64,000 nucleotides of DNA from Albifimbria verrucaria. Lineage: Eukaryota; Ascomycota; Sordariomycetes; Hypocreales; Stachybotryaceae. Location of the stretch: NCBI GenBank assembly GCA_020081605.1, contig JAHREC010000013.1, positions 2,294,001 through 2,358,000 of the forward strand. The letters run 5' to 3'. The notes under the pieces are model-generated. The model was not told the DNA's origin. It did not search any database and saw only the letters and a program-made list of their open reading frames with translations. The translations under genes and the position numbers were made by a program. This document shows positions 1-10,030 of this stretch, piece after piece (the first letter of the stretch is position 1; every line of letters starts with the position of its first letter).

Positions 1-46
1 TTGGCGCCCCCAGAGGGACAGCCGTGTTCGCGGCGGCGGGCGGCAT
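1..46 (-). CDS. possible 5' end of a gene running off the left edge
   Basis: On the minus strand an ATG at 46 opens a reading frame that stays open to the window edge (MPPAAANTAVPLGAP). It is preceded by a pyrimidine-rich leader (about 60-110 on this strand), as is common before fungal start codons. Only 15 codons are visible, so no function can be given and the call may be chance. Confidence 0.25.
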   Translation of the reverse strand, partial: MPPAAANTAVPLGAP

Positions 47-1057
47 TGCGAATGGGGAGGACTGAACAGGAGGGAAGAGGAAGAGGAGCAAGAATGGCCT
101 CGTGGTAGCGGGGTGCGTGAGAGAAGATGATGTTGATGGGGGACTTTTTGAGTCACGAACGGGCGCGCGCGCAACGGGAGGGTCTGAGTCAGTCTCTGGA
201 TCGAGACACGAGCAGTTGGGGGCACAAGACGAGGGGAGTAGGTGCTACATTGACGACAAGGGCCCGAGGAAGAAAACCACAAGAGGCAGTCCCCAAACGT
301 ACAGTAGGTCGTCTCTGGAGGAGTGGATGAACCGGTGGTGGGTTTTTTGGGGACGGATTAGCCCAAGGTTTTTTCTTTTTTTCTTAGCCTTGCCCCTCGA
401 CAGCCACCCCAGTGCAGATGTTCGATTTTTGGGGAGGGGACGGACAGGACACGCCCAATGTCCAGCGCTTGTACCGCGTTGCATGCATGGTGGGTGCATG
501 TGAATGAACATGCAGGATACCAACCCCCAGAAAAATCGCCCAACTCTTTTTCTTGATGGATAAATTACTTTTCTTTCAACATAACTTAAATACACACCAA
601 AATTTATTTTTATTTTTTTATTTCCTCTTGGGTGGCGAAATGGGGGTATGTTTGAAGCAGTGGGAGAGGCATGATAGATAACATGGAGTCTACCTCAGGT
701 ACAGACAGTACTTGCGCCCCCAAGCAAATACCGACGTCAAGCAGGTAGGGGTCCCTTCACCATGGTGGGGCACTCGATGCAACACTTCCATCATGAGCGC
801 ATGCAATACCGTCCATTGATCTGCTTTTACTCCCAACCGTCTTTCTCTCAAAGATTCAAGTACACAGTAAATTGAGAATTCGCTAGCTGAATTGATATGC
901 CAATGTCTCTCCTGAATGACTGATCCATCGCCCACCCTTGCTGCCTTAATATTTTGACATGCGCCGAAAACGCCAACATTAGCTGCGCCTACTCGTAGCC
1001 CTTATACAGATTCATTCCCGCTTCTGGCCGTACTGAAGCAAGTTGCTCGAGAACCTC
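47..1057. other. intergenic region, no gene seen
   Basis: About 1 kb with G/A-rich sequence at the left, a T/A-rich patch around 540-625, and short reading frames that resemble no known protein. It holds the 3' flank of the histone deacetylase and perhaps the promoter of the gene leaving the left edge. Confidence 0.5.
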
Positions 1058-3158
1058 TCAAGATGTGCTCTCTGCCTCCTTCTTCTCCTCCGAGCCTTCC
1101 TTCTCGTCCACCTCCATTGCGTCTCCAGACGGCGCGGCCTCCTCGGCAGGTTCCTTAGCCTTGTCCTCGGATGACTCTTCCGTGGGCTTTGACGCGGCGG
1201 CTTCTGTAGTGGCGGCTGCCTCGGCGGTGTCTGTCTTGTCCGCCATCTTCTCGTCTTCCGCCTTATCAGCGGTCGACTCGGGAGCCGTGTCGGCATCGGC
1301 ATCTTCCTTCTTGATCTTGGGTGTCTCCTCAGTCAAGGTGGTATCAGCCATACCAACATCGCCGTCATTGTCAACCTTGGCCGGTTCCGACTCCTTCGAG
1401 TCCGCTGCTTCCTTGTCGGCCTGAGCAGGTTCCGCCTCTGCCGGCTCGGTTGCAGCAATATCCTCAATAGTATCGTCGTTGATGTCGTGAGAATCCTCCG
1501 CAGCGGGCTCTTCACGGCTGGCACCATTTGTCGCATTGGCTGGTGAGGCGGCATTGCTGTCAGCCTCAGCCTCGGTCTTCCGGAAATCGGTAAAGGTTCG
1601 CTTGTTGCCGTTTCGGCGAGTAGCTCCGTTCTGACGGCTCATGTCTTCATCGTCGCTGGCCTCAAACTCGGCATCATTCACCACTCGCTTATCCCAGCGG
1701 TGGTTCGTCAAGCGGACATCCTTGTTCTCGTCCTCATCGAGGTCATCGAGCTCTGCTTCCTCCTCATCGGTCATGCCTCCGAGTGGCTTTCGCGGGACGT
1801 CCTGCAACTGAACGGATGGAACAGGCCCAGTTTGACGAAGGTTGTCGATGACTGCCGCTGTGATCTTTTCCAGATATTCTCTGCTGTTGGAGTTCTCCAT
1901 GTTAGATGATCTCACGTTCAGCTCAAAGTCTGGCGCGTAGTACTGCGACAATTAGTATGCAAAACATCCAAAGTGCACTGGCAAACGTACCTCGTAATAT
2001 TCGTTGTATGGCAGGGTGCGGTCCATGTCCTGACCAACCAATACACCTGTCTCAAATGCCCAGGTACGCGCCACATTGCGCATGGTATATCCACCACCAC
2101 CCAGCACCATGGTTGGGAGGCCGAAGCTCTTGACAAAGTTGACGCAGTTGGCATGGCCGTCCATACTCAAGTTGAAGCAACCTAATCGGTCACCGGACAG
2201 ACTGTCACCGCCACATTGCAGCACAACTGCTTCTGGCTGATAGTACTTCATAACGTTCTCAATGACGGGCTCGAAGATTGACTTGTAGGACTCGTCGGTG
2301 ATACCATCGCGAAGGGAAAGTTCACAGAGTAGTTCTTGCCCTGACCGATGCCAATATCCCTAAGCTCACCGGTTCCGGGGAAGTACTCTCCGTACTTGTG
2401 GAAGGAGACGGTCATGACTCGATCGGTCGTATAGAAGGCTTCTTCAACACCATCACCGTGGTGCACGTCGATGTCGATATACAGAACGCGCTTCATAAAT
2501 CGGAGAAGTTCAAGAATGCCGAGTACAATGTCTAAGAAGATATCCGTTAGAGTGGCGCATTCACCTGGTAGAGAGGGAGGCACAACTTACCGTTTACGTA
2601 GCAGAACCCACTAGCTTCACTCTTCTTCGCGTGATGAAGTCCACCGGCCCAGTTGATGGCAATGTCGCATTTCTGCCGGTTGAGGCGCGCGGCACCCTCC
2701 ATACTACCGCCTGCGCTGATACCACAGAACTCGAACAGACCATCGAATACGGGACAGTCATCACCGACGTTGTACTTTCCTTGCTCCCTCATATAGCTAT
2801 CCATGTTGTCGGGCGTGACCTTTTGGAGGAAATCGATGTAGTCATCGGTGTGGAATTGGGTCATTTCGCCTCGAGTCGCTGGCTTGGCGCGCTGTTGACG
2901 GGTTAGTTGCGTGAAACATGGAAAAGGGATTTGCGGTTGCGATTAGAAAAGGGCACTGACATAAATCTCCATCTTCTGGTAGAGGTTGTATTGCATAATC
3001 AAGCTGTGCGCTAATCGGATTCGATGAGGCTTCATGGGGTGGCCTGTCACATAGGCATAGTTGCCAATGTCGGAGTCGTAGAAATAAGCAACCTTCTTTG
3101 GCGACGACGAGCCGTTGAGGGCTGTCGAACCAAGATGGGCGATGCCGGTGTCGCCCAT
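1058..3158 (-). CDS. rpdA: class I (RPD3/RpdA-type) histone deacetylase
   Basis: Zinc-dependent nuclear lysine deacetylase, the catalytic subunit of Rpd3/Sin3-type corepressor complexes. ATG at 3158; four exons: 3158-2961, 2891-2591, 2531-1991, 1942-1058. Exon 1 carries the conserved start of the fold ([23 protein letters not shown] begins near residue 21). Exon 2 has [19 protein letters not shown]; exon 3 has the metal-binding [10 protein letters not shown] and [11 protein letters not shown] segments. The fourth exon encodes a roughly 290-residue extension that ends in an Ala/Glu/Lys/Asp-rich tail (about 100 residues), longer than yeast Rpd3 and typical of filamentous fungal RpdA. Exon 3 has a break near 2314 in a G run (plus strand), where NYSVNFP should continue into [12 protein letters not shown]. 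Adding one base makes exon 3 end in the phase its splice site needs, giving about 641 residues, so I read it as a sequencing error. Divergent from rpn11. Confidence 0.95.
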
Positions 3159-4068
3159 GTTGTAAGCGGATCAGGCGTTGGGGCCTAGATAAGAAAATTT
3201 GAGTCGAGACGATGAAATATGCGAAGAATTGGAAATCGAGATCCCAAAGGAAAGGGCGCAGAACCAAAGGTTGCGACCTGACGGTGGGGAAAGTCAAGAC
3301 AGATCTGGGGTGTCAAGATTCATGGCAATCGAAGAGAGCCGCTTCAACGCGCCGACGTGAAGCGCCGGAAAAAGGTTACAGCGGACAGCTTTGACTCGGA
3401 ACCGGCAGATATAGTGGGCCAGCCAGAATCAGGAAGACGAGAGGCGTCGTGTAAGCCAATAGGTTCTGGAAACCCATGGATTTGCCATCTGCCTATCAAG
3501 CGTGAGATTGCCACCCAAACTTGCTTCTACGGTTCTAAACCGTGACCATTGCCTTCTAGAAGATCTTGGGCGGTTTTGAGGGGCTTGTAGTGTCCTTGCG
3601 CAGTAGAGTTAAGCACTCATCATCTGCGGAGAATGCAGCCACTACAACGTCAATGTAATTCTACATCAGTACTATCAATTTAAACCCAGTTAACGTGAGA
3701 ATTTTCCTAGAAAAAACATGTAGAAAGGAGGGCCAAGATTGAGTAATAAATGTAACTCACGTTATATTTATGAATGATTAAATATTAAATTATAGCCATT
3801 ACCCACCGTTGCGACGACTTACAGAGTCGAAGTTGGATCGCCAGCTGCGTGCACTAGCCACAGCGAGCCACTGCACACGTGACATTACTCAGCCGAGTTC
3901 TTGTGGCTTCCAGGCTCCCGGACTGGCGTCAACAAGCAAGCTATGACAAGTACCTAGCTTGGCCACCACTCTCAACCACATCACCTCTCCGAATACCCCA
4001 TTACCACGACCGTACTGCCACCCGCCCGACCCCATCGAATCGCACCGACACATTCTTCACTCTAGATC
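3159..4068. promoter_or_regulatory. shared divergent promoter region of rpdA and rpn11
   Basis: About 0.9 kb between the start codons of two divergently transcribed housekeeping genes. It contains an AT-rich stretch at about 3700-3805. Nothing coding was recognised. That it serves both genes is inferred from the layout. Confidence 0.5.
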
Positions 4069-5218
4069 ATGGAGCGATTCAGGAACTTGCTTGGTGGTGG
4101 TGGAATGGGGCTTGGAGGTGCAGCCCATGGAACTGTGAGCTCCCCGTCCACGGCCTGCTCGCTGGAGCTGGCGACTGTGCTGTGTGAGAGCCTTGCGACT
4201 GACCATGCGCAGGACAACACCAACCTGATCGATAACTCCGAAACTGTCTACATCTCCTCCCTTGCTCTCCTGAAGATGCTGCGACACGGCCGTGCCGGTG
4301 TGCCTATGGAGGTCATGGGCTTGATGCTTGGCGAGTTCGTTGACGACTTCACCGTCAAGGTCATGGATGTCTTCGCCATGCCCCAGAGCGGTACCGGTGT
4401 CAGTGTAGAGGCCGTCGATCCCGTGTTCCAGACAAAGATGATGGACATGCTACGGCAAACCGGACGGTGTGTAACCCAAGAGCTACCGCCGAGACCATTT
4501 CTAACATGTCCGATTTAGGCCCGAGTCTGTTGTAGGATGGTACCACTCGCATCCTGGTTTCGGCTGCTGGCTGTCATCTGTCGATATCAACACCCAACAG
4601 TCCTTTGAGCAGTTGAACCCCCGTGCCGTCGCCGTCGTCGTCGACCCGATCCAGTCCGTGAAGGGCAAAGTCGTCATCGATGCCTTCCGCCTTATCAACC
4701 CCCAACTTCTCATGATGGGTCAGGAGCCCCGCCAGAGCACCAGCAACTTGGGCCACCTCAACAAGCCCTCCATCCAGGCCCTGATCCACGGCCTGAACAG
4801 ACACTACTACTCCATCGCCATCAACTACCGCAAGACGGCGCTTGAGGAGAACATGCTGATGAACCTTCACAAGCACGTTTGGACCGAGGCTCTGGAGATG
4901 GACGATTTCCGCACAGAAGGCGCCAAGAACAAGGAACGGTTGGAGCGGCTCGTTACTCTGTCCAACGGCTACGAGAAGCGCGTCAAGGAGGAGACCGAGT
5001 TGACCAAGGAGCAGCTTAAGACCCGCTACGTTGGCAAACTCGACCCCAAGAAGCATCTTGAGGATGTCGGACAGGAGCTTATTGAAGACAACATCGTGTC
5101 TGTCTCGAGGCAAATGATCGACAAGGAGGCGACCATGCCCAAGAAGGACGGCCCGAGTAACGCCAACGGACCGCAAGATAGCGACAAGATGGAGACGGAG
5201 GAGGAGGAAGAGCTATAG
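4069..5218 (+). CDS. rpn11: 26S proteasome lid deubiquitinase Rpn11 (PSMD14)
   Basis: Zn-dependent JAMM/MPN+ isopeptidase that removes ubiquitin chains from substrates at the 19S proteasome. Exons 4069-4134, 4213-4466, 4519-5218, giving 339 residues, close to the family length. The MPN domain is very clear: [19 protein letters not shown], the Glu of [14 protein letters not shown], and the JAMM motif [14 protein letters not shown] spanning the third exon. The C-terminal helical region ends in an acidic tail (METEEEEEL). The N-terminus is Gly-rich ([13 protein letters not shown]). Intron 1 (4135-4212, 78 nt) is a multiple of three and has no stop codon, so retained intron would add 26 residues in frame; the GT-AG ends, a CTGAC branch-like element and family alignment favour splicing. 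No frame breaks are seen. Confidence 0.97.
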
Positions 5219-6025
5219 ACAACGGATGCGCTATGATTTATTCCCATGACCAGGGCAGTGGTTAATGTAAAATTATTCAAGGCGTTGGCGTCGGTCTGGT
5301 TGAGACGATTTAGAACCTGGCCGGTGTATACGATTTCTTGTATCAGGGTCACAGCCCATCCGCTGACATGTGTGAGAGCGTCTCTTAGCAACTGATTTGT
5401 TTTCCAGAAATGGTGCACGATATTTGTCCCAAATACCGCTTCACTGCCGCCCTCCAATAACCTGGGTGCACGCGCTCACCAAGAGCCACAGGGCGGCCAA
5501 TGTTCCCCAAACAACAAGAGCATCTGTGCTCAAGGACGAGTTCGCGCTGCTCGTGATGGTGGAGCGTATTGAATGTCTACGATGCTGTCACTTCCTGTTT
5601 TCAATTGTTTCCCCGTATTTGCTCTCTTACGTCCCTTAGAATACCGTTTTGGCGGATACTCTACCCTCCTCTGACCTTGTCCAGACTGGTTGGATTTGCC
5701 TATTTATTGAACTGTGTACTCACGATGCCGTCTCTTCCACAGGCCTTCTTTTCCCTTTGTCTACCATCCCTTCCAAGCCACCCCGGAGCAGCGCAGCAAG
5801 CATCATCGAGAGAGTCGCCGCCCCAGCTTCCGTCGCAGGACGACGAAGCCTATCCAGAGGAGCCTCTCCGTGAATGTCCAGCAAACGGCAAGCGAATGGT
5901 CTAGAACAACATCACGGCTCTTTGAAACGGCCTTGTTTCGACCACCTGTGCTTGCTCGCCCGGCACCGTTGCCACCGGATAAGGACACGAGTGTTTCTGC
6001 TGTGCAGAAACCTAAGACGAGAGCC
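5219..6025. other. intergenic region, no gene seen
   Basis: About 0.8 kb holding the 3' flank of rpn11 and the 5' flank of the next gene. An open frame does extend upstream of the ATG at 6026 to about 5714 but lacks an ATG, so it is not included in the gene. Confidence 0.45.
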
Positions 6026-6845
6026 ATGGCATCCCCAAGAGCGCTCAGGCGATCTGGGTTACAGGTCCCTCTCAACCCGGCAGCCATCGCCGAGATTATG
6101 ACATGCCTCGAATCCGTCTTCGGGGATATGTGGTATGCCGTGTCGGGTCTTGCCGCTATGGTCCACTACGGCTTCAACATCCGACTTCCTGGCGAGTAAC
6201 GCTCGAGTGTCCGCTTAACGTGCGAGACAACATCCGTGGTTGGGCCAGAGCCAGAGGCTTGCGACCCCTAGCCAATGCTAGGAGTGCGGATGAGACTACC
6301 GACTATCGTCTCAATAAAGGGCACTTTGATGTCTTCGTGTTGACCACCCCTCGGGATTCGACCGTCAAATTAAGATCGATTTTATCCAGAATCTGCGTGA
6401 AGCGGACCGCGTCTGGGACCCGTTTGCGCAAGCGTGGGTACTCAGCCTCTCGAGCCTCGCGGACCGCACCGCGCAGGACTACGTACAGAGCCTGGTTCTG
6501 CCCGACGGCGACGGCCCACGGTCTGCGCGGCAGCAGGAGGCTTGCGCCGAGGACATGGGCTGGCTGTTGTACCGGATCATGAACGAGCCAGAATGGAGCC
6601 AACACCGTCTACGCGCAGACCGTGTACCACATATTGTGGATCGCAACTTTTGGCTTCCGTTCACGCTGTCCTATTTGGGATCGGTGCAATGCTTTGAGGA
6701 AGCAGGACTGGCCATTGAAGGCGACATCCAGGGTCATACATGCTGGTTTCGGACTCCTCAGAATCAGATAATGACGCTCAGCAGGAGGGACAGCACTGTC
6801 ATGAATCTAATGGTTCAAGCAATTCCTCTTCCAGAACTTCACTAA
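6026..6845 (+). CDS. conserved fungal protein of unknown function (nucleotidyltransferase-like?)
   Basis: Not firmly recognised. Starting at ATG 6026, the frame reads AAIAEIMTCLESVFGDMWYA then VSGLAAMVHYGF. It breaks near 6195, resumes as RVTLECPLNVRDNIRGWARA, breaks again near 6372 in an A run, and resumes as KIDFIQNLREADRVWDPFAQ to the stop at 6845. Adding one base at each point gives 273 codons before the stop with no intron. The pattern of an Ala-Leu-Ala-like 'VSGLAAMVHYGF' helix followed by a strand resembles fungal proteins with a minimal nucleotidyltransferase fold, but no catalytic residues can be named with confidence. The alternative is a decayed gene; the shared error pattern across the window makes sequencing error more likely. 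Confidence 0.6.
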
Positions 6846-7740
6846 AGGCTTGGCTAAGACGTTTGAGGAGAAAGTTCTTCTATAGGATGGGATGTATAAT
6901 GAAACGCTCGACGCGTTAGCATCTTATCTTCCAAATTCATAATTGTACTTTCCTTTGGAGATGCTTGCTTTATTGGCCTATTACCTTATGGCTAGCAGTA
7001 CGAAACTAGGTTGTTAACACGAAATCTCTTGTAAACTCACATTTGACAGCACTTATGATAGAAAGGTGGGCCACGCCTGTAGTTTAGTTACACAGACAAG
7101 ATGTGGTACTGTAGCCATTTATTCACTTATCTAGGTCGGAATAAAGCTAGGAGAATGTTCTTTTCTTAAATTTGATCTCAACTACTCTACCTTCAAGAGA
7201 TGGCGGGACAAGGTCAACGGTTTTAACTCAAATTGTATAAGTTGGCTACCAGTACTGAATTACTCAATTCTTAACTGAAATGCTTTGTGTTCTTACATTG
7301 TCCCAACTCCTTCCTGTGGATGTATGCCTTCCTTCGCATTGAACGAGCTGCCAATCTTTAATGGGCAATGTCTGTCAACCAACAAAATATCAAATCGCTG
7401 AACAAAGCCTCCTCCGCATTTGGCTTATATGTCCTAACTAAAGCATTATCATGCCCATACTCCAAACGCCTCGTTATGACGTTAATGCAAATAATCCTCC
7501 ACTCTCTCTGTGCTCGTGGGATAGCACCACTAAATTAGCACCGTTCAGACTTCATCTCATGCCTTGAACTCGCTCCCGTCTTATCCGGAAAGTCGACGGT
7601 TGTTGATGTATACTAAGAACGGTCGATTCTCAACTACTACCGCTCTGTTCCTTAGGTATGCAACCTGCCAGGTCCAGTGGGCCGTTAGCAACCACGAGAG
7701 AAGGGTCCGGCGGTGCACGACCATCGTCTTGGTGAGGCTT
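6846..7740. other. convergent intergenic region, no gene seen
   Basis: About 0.9 kb of moderately AT-rich sequence between the 3' ends of the convergent gene at 6026 and the kinase gene. No coding, RNA or repeat feature could be supported. Confidence 0.5.
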
Positions 7741-10030
7741 CTAAGCTCCCATAACAGGAACCTTCTTATTACGTTTTCCAAGCAAGGTTGCGTTGTCGAG
7801 GCTGAGCTCAAATGCGCCCTTTGACGGTTTCGGTCACGGACCTGCTGACGTGCCGCTGCCGTAACTGCCGCAGAATGCTGTCCATAACCCTTCTCGCTGG
7901 CGCGCTCACGCTCCCTGCCACGAGCGGTCTCTTGGTCACGAATGTTTGTGTTGCGCATGCTTTGCTCCAAGCCTTGGGTACCAGCATTGGGCTTCTGCTC
8001 ACGGTTTTGGTCAACCTGCATCTGGTCGGCATCTTCCTCTTCTTCATCAACACCACCAAGGAAGCGACCAGGGCCAGCCTTGGCACCGATCTGCTGCCTT
8101 CGCTTGTCTTCCTCTCCTTGACGGTGAACAGCGTAACCAACATCGAACACTTCTCGGAGGTTGACGGCACCCGGAGAACGGAAGTCGTAGCGCTTACCGG
8201 CGTCCTCGAATTTGGAGGCATCGAATGCCCGGAGCATACCTTCAGGCTTCTTCTTCTCCTCACGTGGTGTAGGGCCGCTCTCACGAATCCATGGGTGTGC
8301 AAGGAATTCCCGAATGGTGTAACGCTTCTCGGGATCAACGGTCAGAAGGTGAGAGATGAGGTCCTTTGCCGACTCGGAAATCTCATCCCACCAAGGAGAT
8401 AAAAAGGTGAACTGGCCCTTGGCAACCTTTTCTGTGAGGACTTCGATGCTTTCGTCGTAGAAAGGTGGGAAACCACATAGCAGTGTGTACAGAACACAGC
8501 CCAGGGCCCACATGTCGACCGACTTCGAGTACCGTTCATCCTTGACAATTTCAGGTGCAGTGTAACCCACTGTGCCGCATGGCGTCATCGTTGAGTTCTC
8601 CCAGACAATCTTCGACAGACCAAAGTCGGCGATCTTGATCCGACCGATACCGCCAGCTCCTTGACCCTTGATGAACTCACCCTCGTCCACCTTGTCCTCG
8701 TCACCAGGCTGCTTCGGCTTGGGAAACTTGGATGGCACGAATGGGATGGGCTCAAACAAAATGTTTTCGGGTTTAATGTCTCTGCAAAACGGTTAGTTCC
8801 GCACTCGACCCAAGTCGCCTCGTACACTCGAGGATCAGAAGAGGAGCTGTGTGACCGTGCGTATGCAAGGCCACGCAGATCTTCCTACAAAAAGGGCATG
8901 TTGGACTAACCGATGAACAACACCCTTCTCTTCATGCAAGTACTCAAGAGCCTTCGCCACCTGAACAATAACGTGTCGTGATAACTCTTCGCTAAAGTAC
9001 GTCAACCGCACAATTTGGTGGAACAATTCACCGCCAGGGGCCAGCTCGAGAACAATGTAGTAATACTGCCTCGACTCAGAAAATTCGATGAGCTTGATGA
9101 TGTTGGGATGGTCAAGCTGTCGCATGATCTGAACCTCCTTCAAGATGTTGGAGCGCTAGTTTCAGGTTAGCAAGCAATGCTTTGAAAACGCTCTGTCTGG
9201 CCATTCCCATCGTAATACAACAAGACGCAAAAAAGAAGAGACAGTTGGAGAATGGCCACATATCCAAAAAGAATCTAAGAAATGTTTTCTCGCACCTCTG
9301 CAGCTTTCGGGACCTTCTTGAAATCCGGATGTAAATGGTTGTTTCCCTATTGGGGTTGGGGAAAGACCCCTAATGTTGGCAAAGTGAAACAAAACACAAA
9401 AGACACAATTCGACTAAAAGAGAAGGGCGACGCGTAGACACATGTCACGACCCCGATCGAAACTCACCTGCATGCTGTTCATTTCGTACTTGCGGACAAC
9501 CTTGATTGCCACTTCGCCCATATCTCCTTGCAGATCACGAGCGCGGTAAACGTTACTGAAGGCGCCGTCGCCCATCTTCTCGACGAGTTGCCATCGTTCG
9601 AGGCCAGGGTAGCGGGGAACTTGCTCTTGCTGGCATTCTCCTCAGCAACGAGCTGAGCAAGGTTCGACTCATCGATTCGTTTCGATTTGCTCTTGTCCTG
9701 AACATTCTGGGCAGGCTCAACGTGGTGCGCGGCGGCGTGACCAGCCTGCGCGACACGATTCCTGCCGTCACCGGGAGCCTCAGAATAAGCCTCTAGCGGC
9801 TGCGGTACTTGGCCATTTCCATAGCCTGGCTCGGACGCAGGGGGTTCTTCTGTTGAACAGGCTGAGGTGCCTGAGGCGGTTGGACCTCGTGCTTGCGGAC
9901 AGGCTCTTCGTTTGCGGCGCGCGCTTGTTTGCCTGAGAAGAGTGTTAGTTGGCATAACCAAATCGCGGCGCATAACAAAAGATGACTCACCATGGCGGAT
10001 GAAGTTCTTAAGTTGCTGTATCGTCGACAT
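7741..10030 (-). CDS. Srk1/MAPKAP-like serine/threonine protein kinase (CAMK group)
   Basis: Cytosolic/nuclear CAMK-group kinase, probably acting downstream of the stress MAP kinase (Hog1/Sty1), as Srk1 and Rck2 do. Start ATG 10030 (MSTIQQLKNFIRHG). Exons 10030-9991, 9932-9468, 9155-8911, 8781-7741. The kinase domain has a Gly-loop (MGDGAFSNVYRARD), VAIKVVRKYE lysine, HRDIKPENILFEP (split by the third intron), DFGLSKIVWE, and GTVGYTAPEIVKDERYS. A long C-terminal tail ends in FELSLDNATLLGKR and PVMGA. Breaks occur at a 5-C run near 9842, a 4-C run near 9615 and near 7824. One added base at each restores every exon phase and gives about 597 residues. The 312-nt intron 9156-9467 is unusually long for the window. 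An in-frame GTG at 10066 is not used as the start because ATG 10030 fits better. Confidence 0.9.

Noticed and set aside
1065..1424. Plus-strand Ser/Ala-rich frame overlapping the deacetylase tail
   Set aside because: Antisense shadow of the Glu/Ala-rich C-terminal extension of the deacetylase.
3507..3515. ATTGCCACC, close to the proteasome PACE element (reverse GGTGGCAAA), upstream of rpn11
   Set aside because: One mismatch and about 550 bp from the start codon; a second partial match at 4015 is also imperfect. Chance occurrence cannot be excluded.
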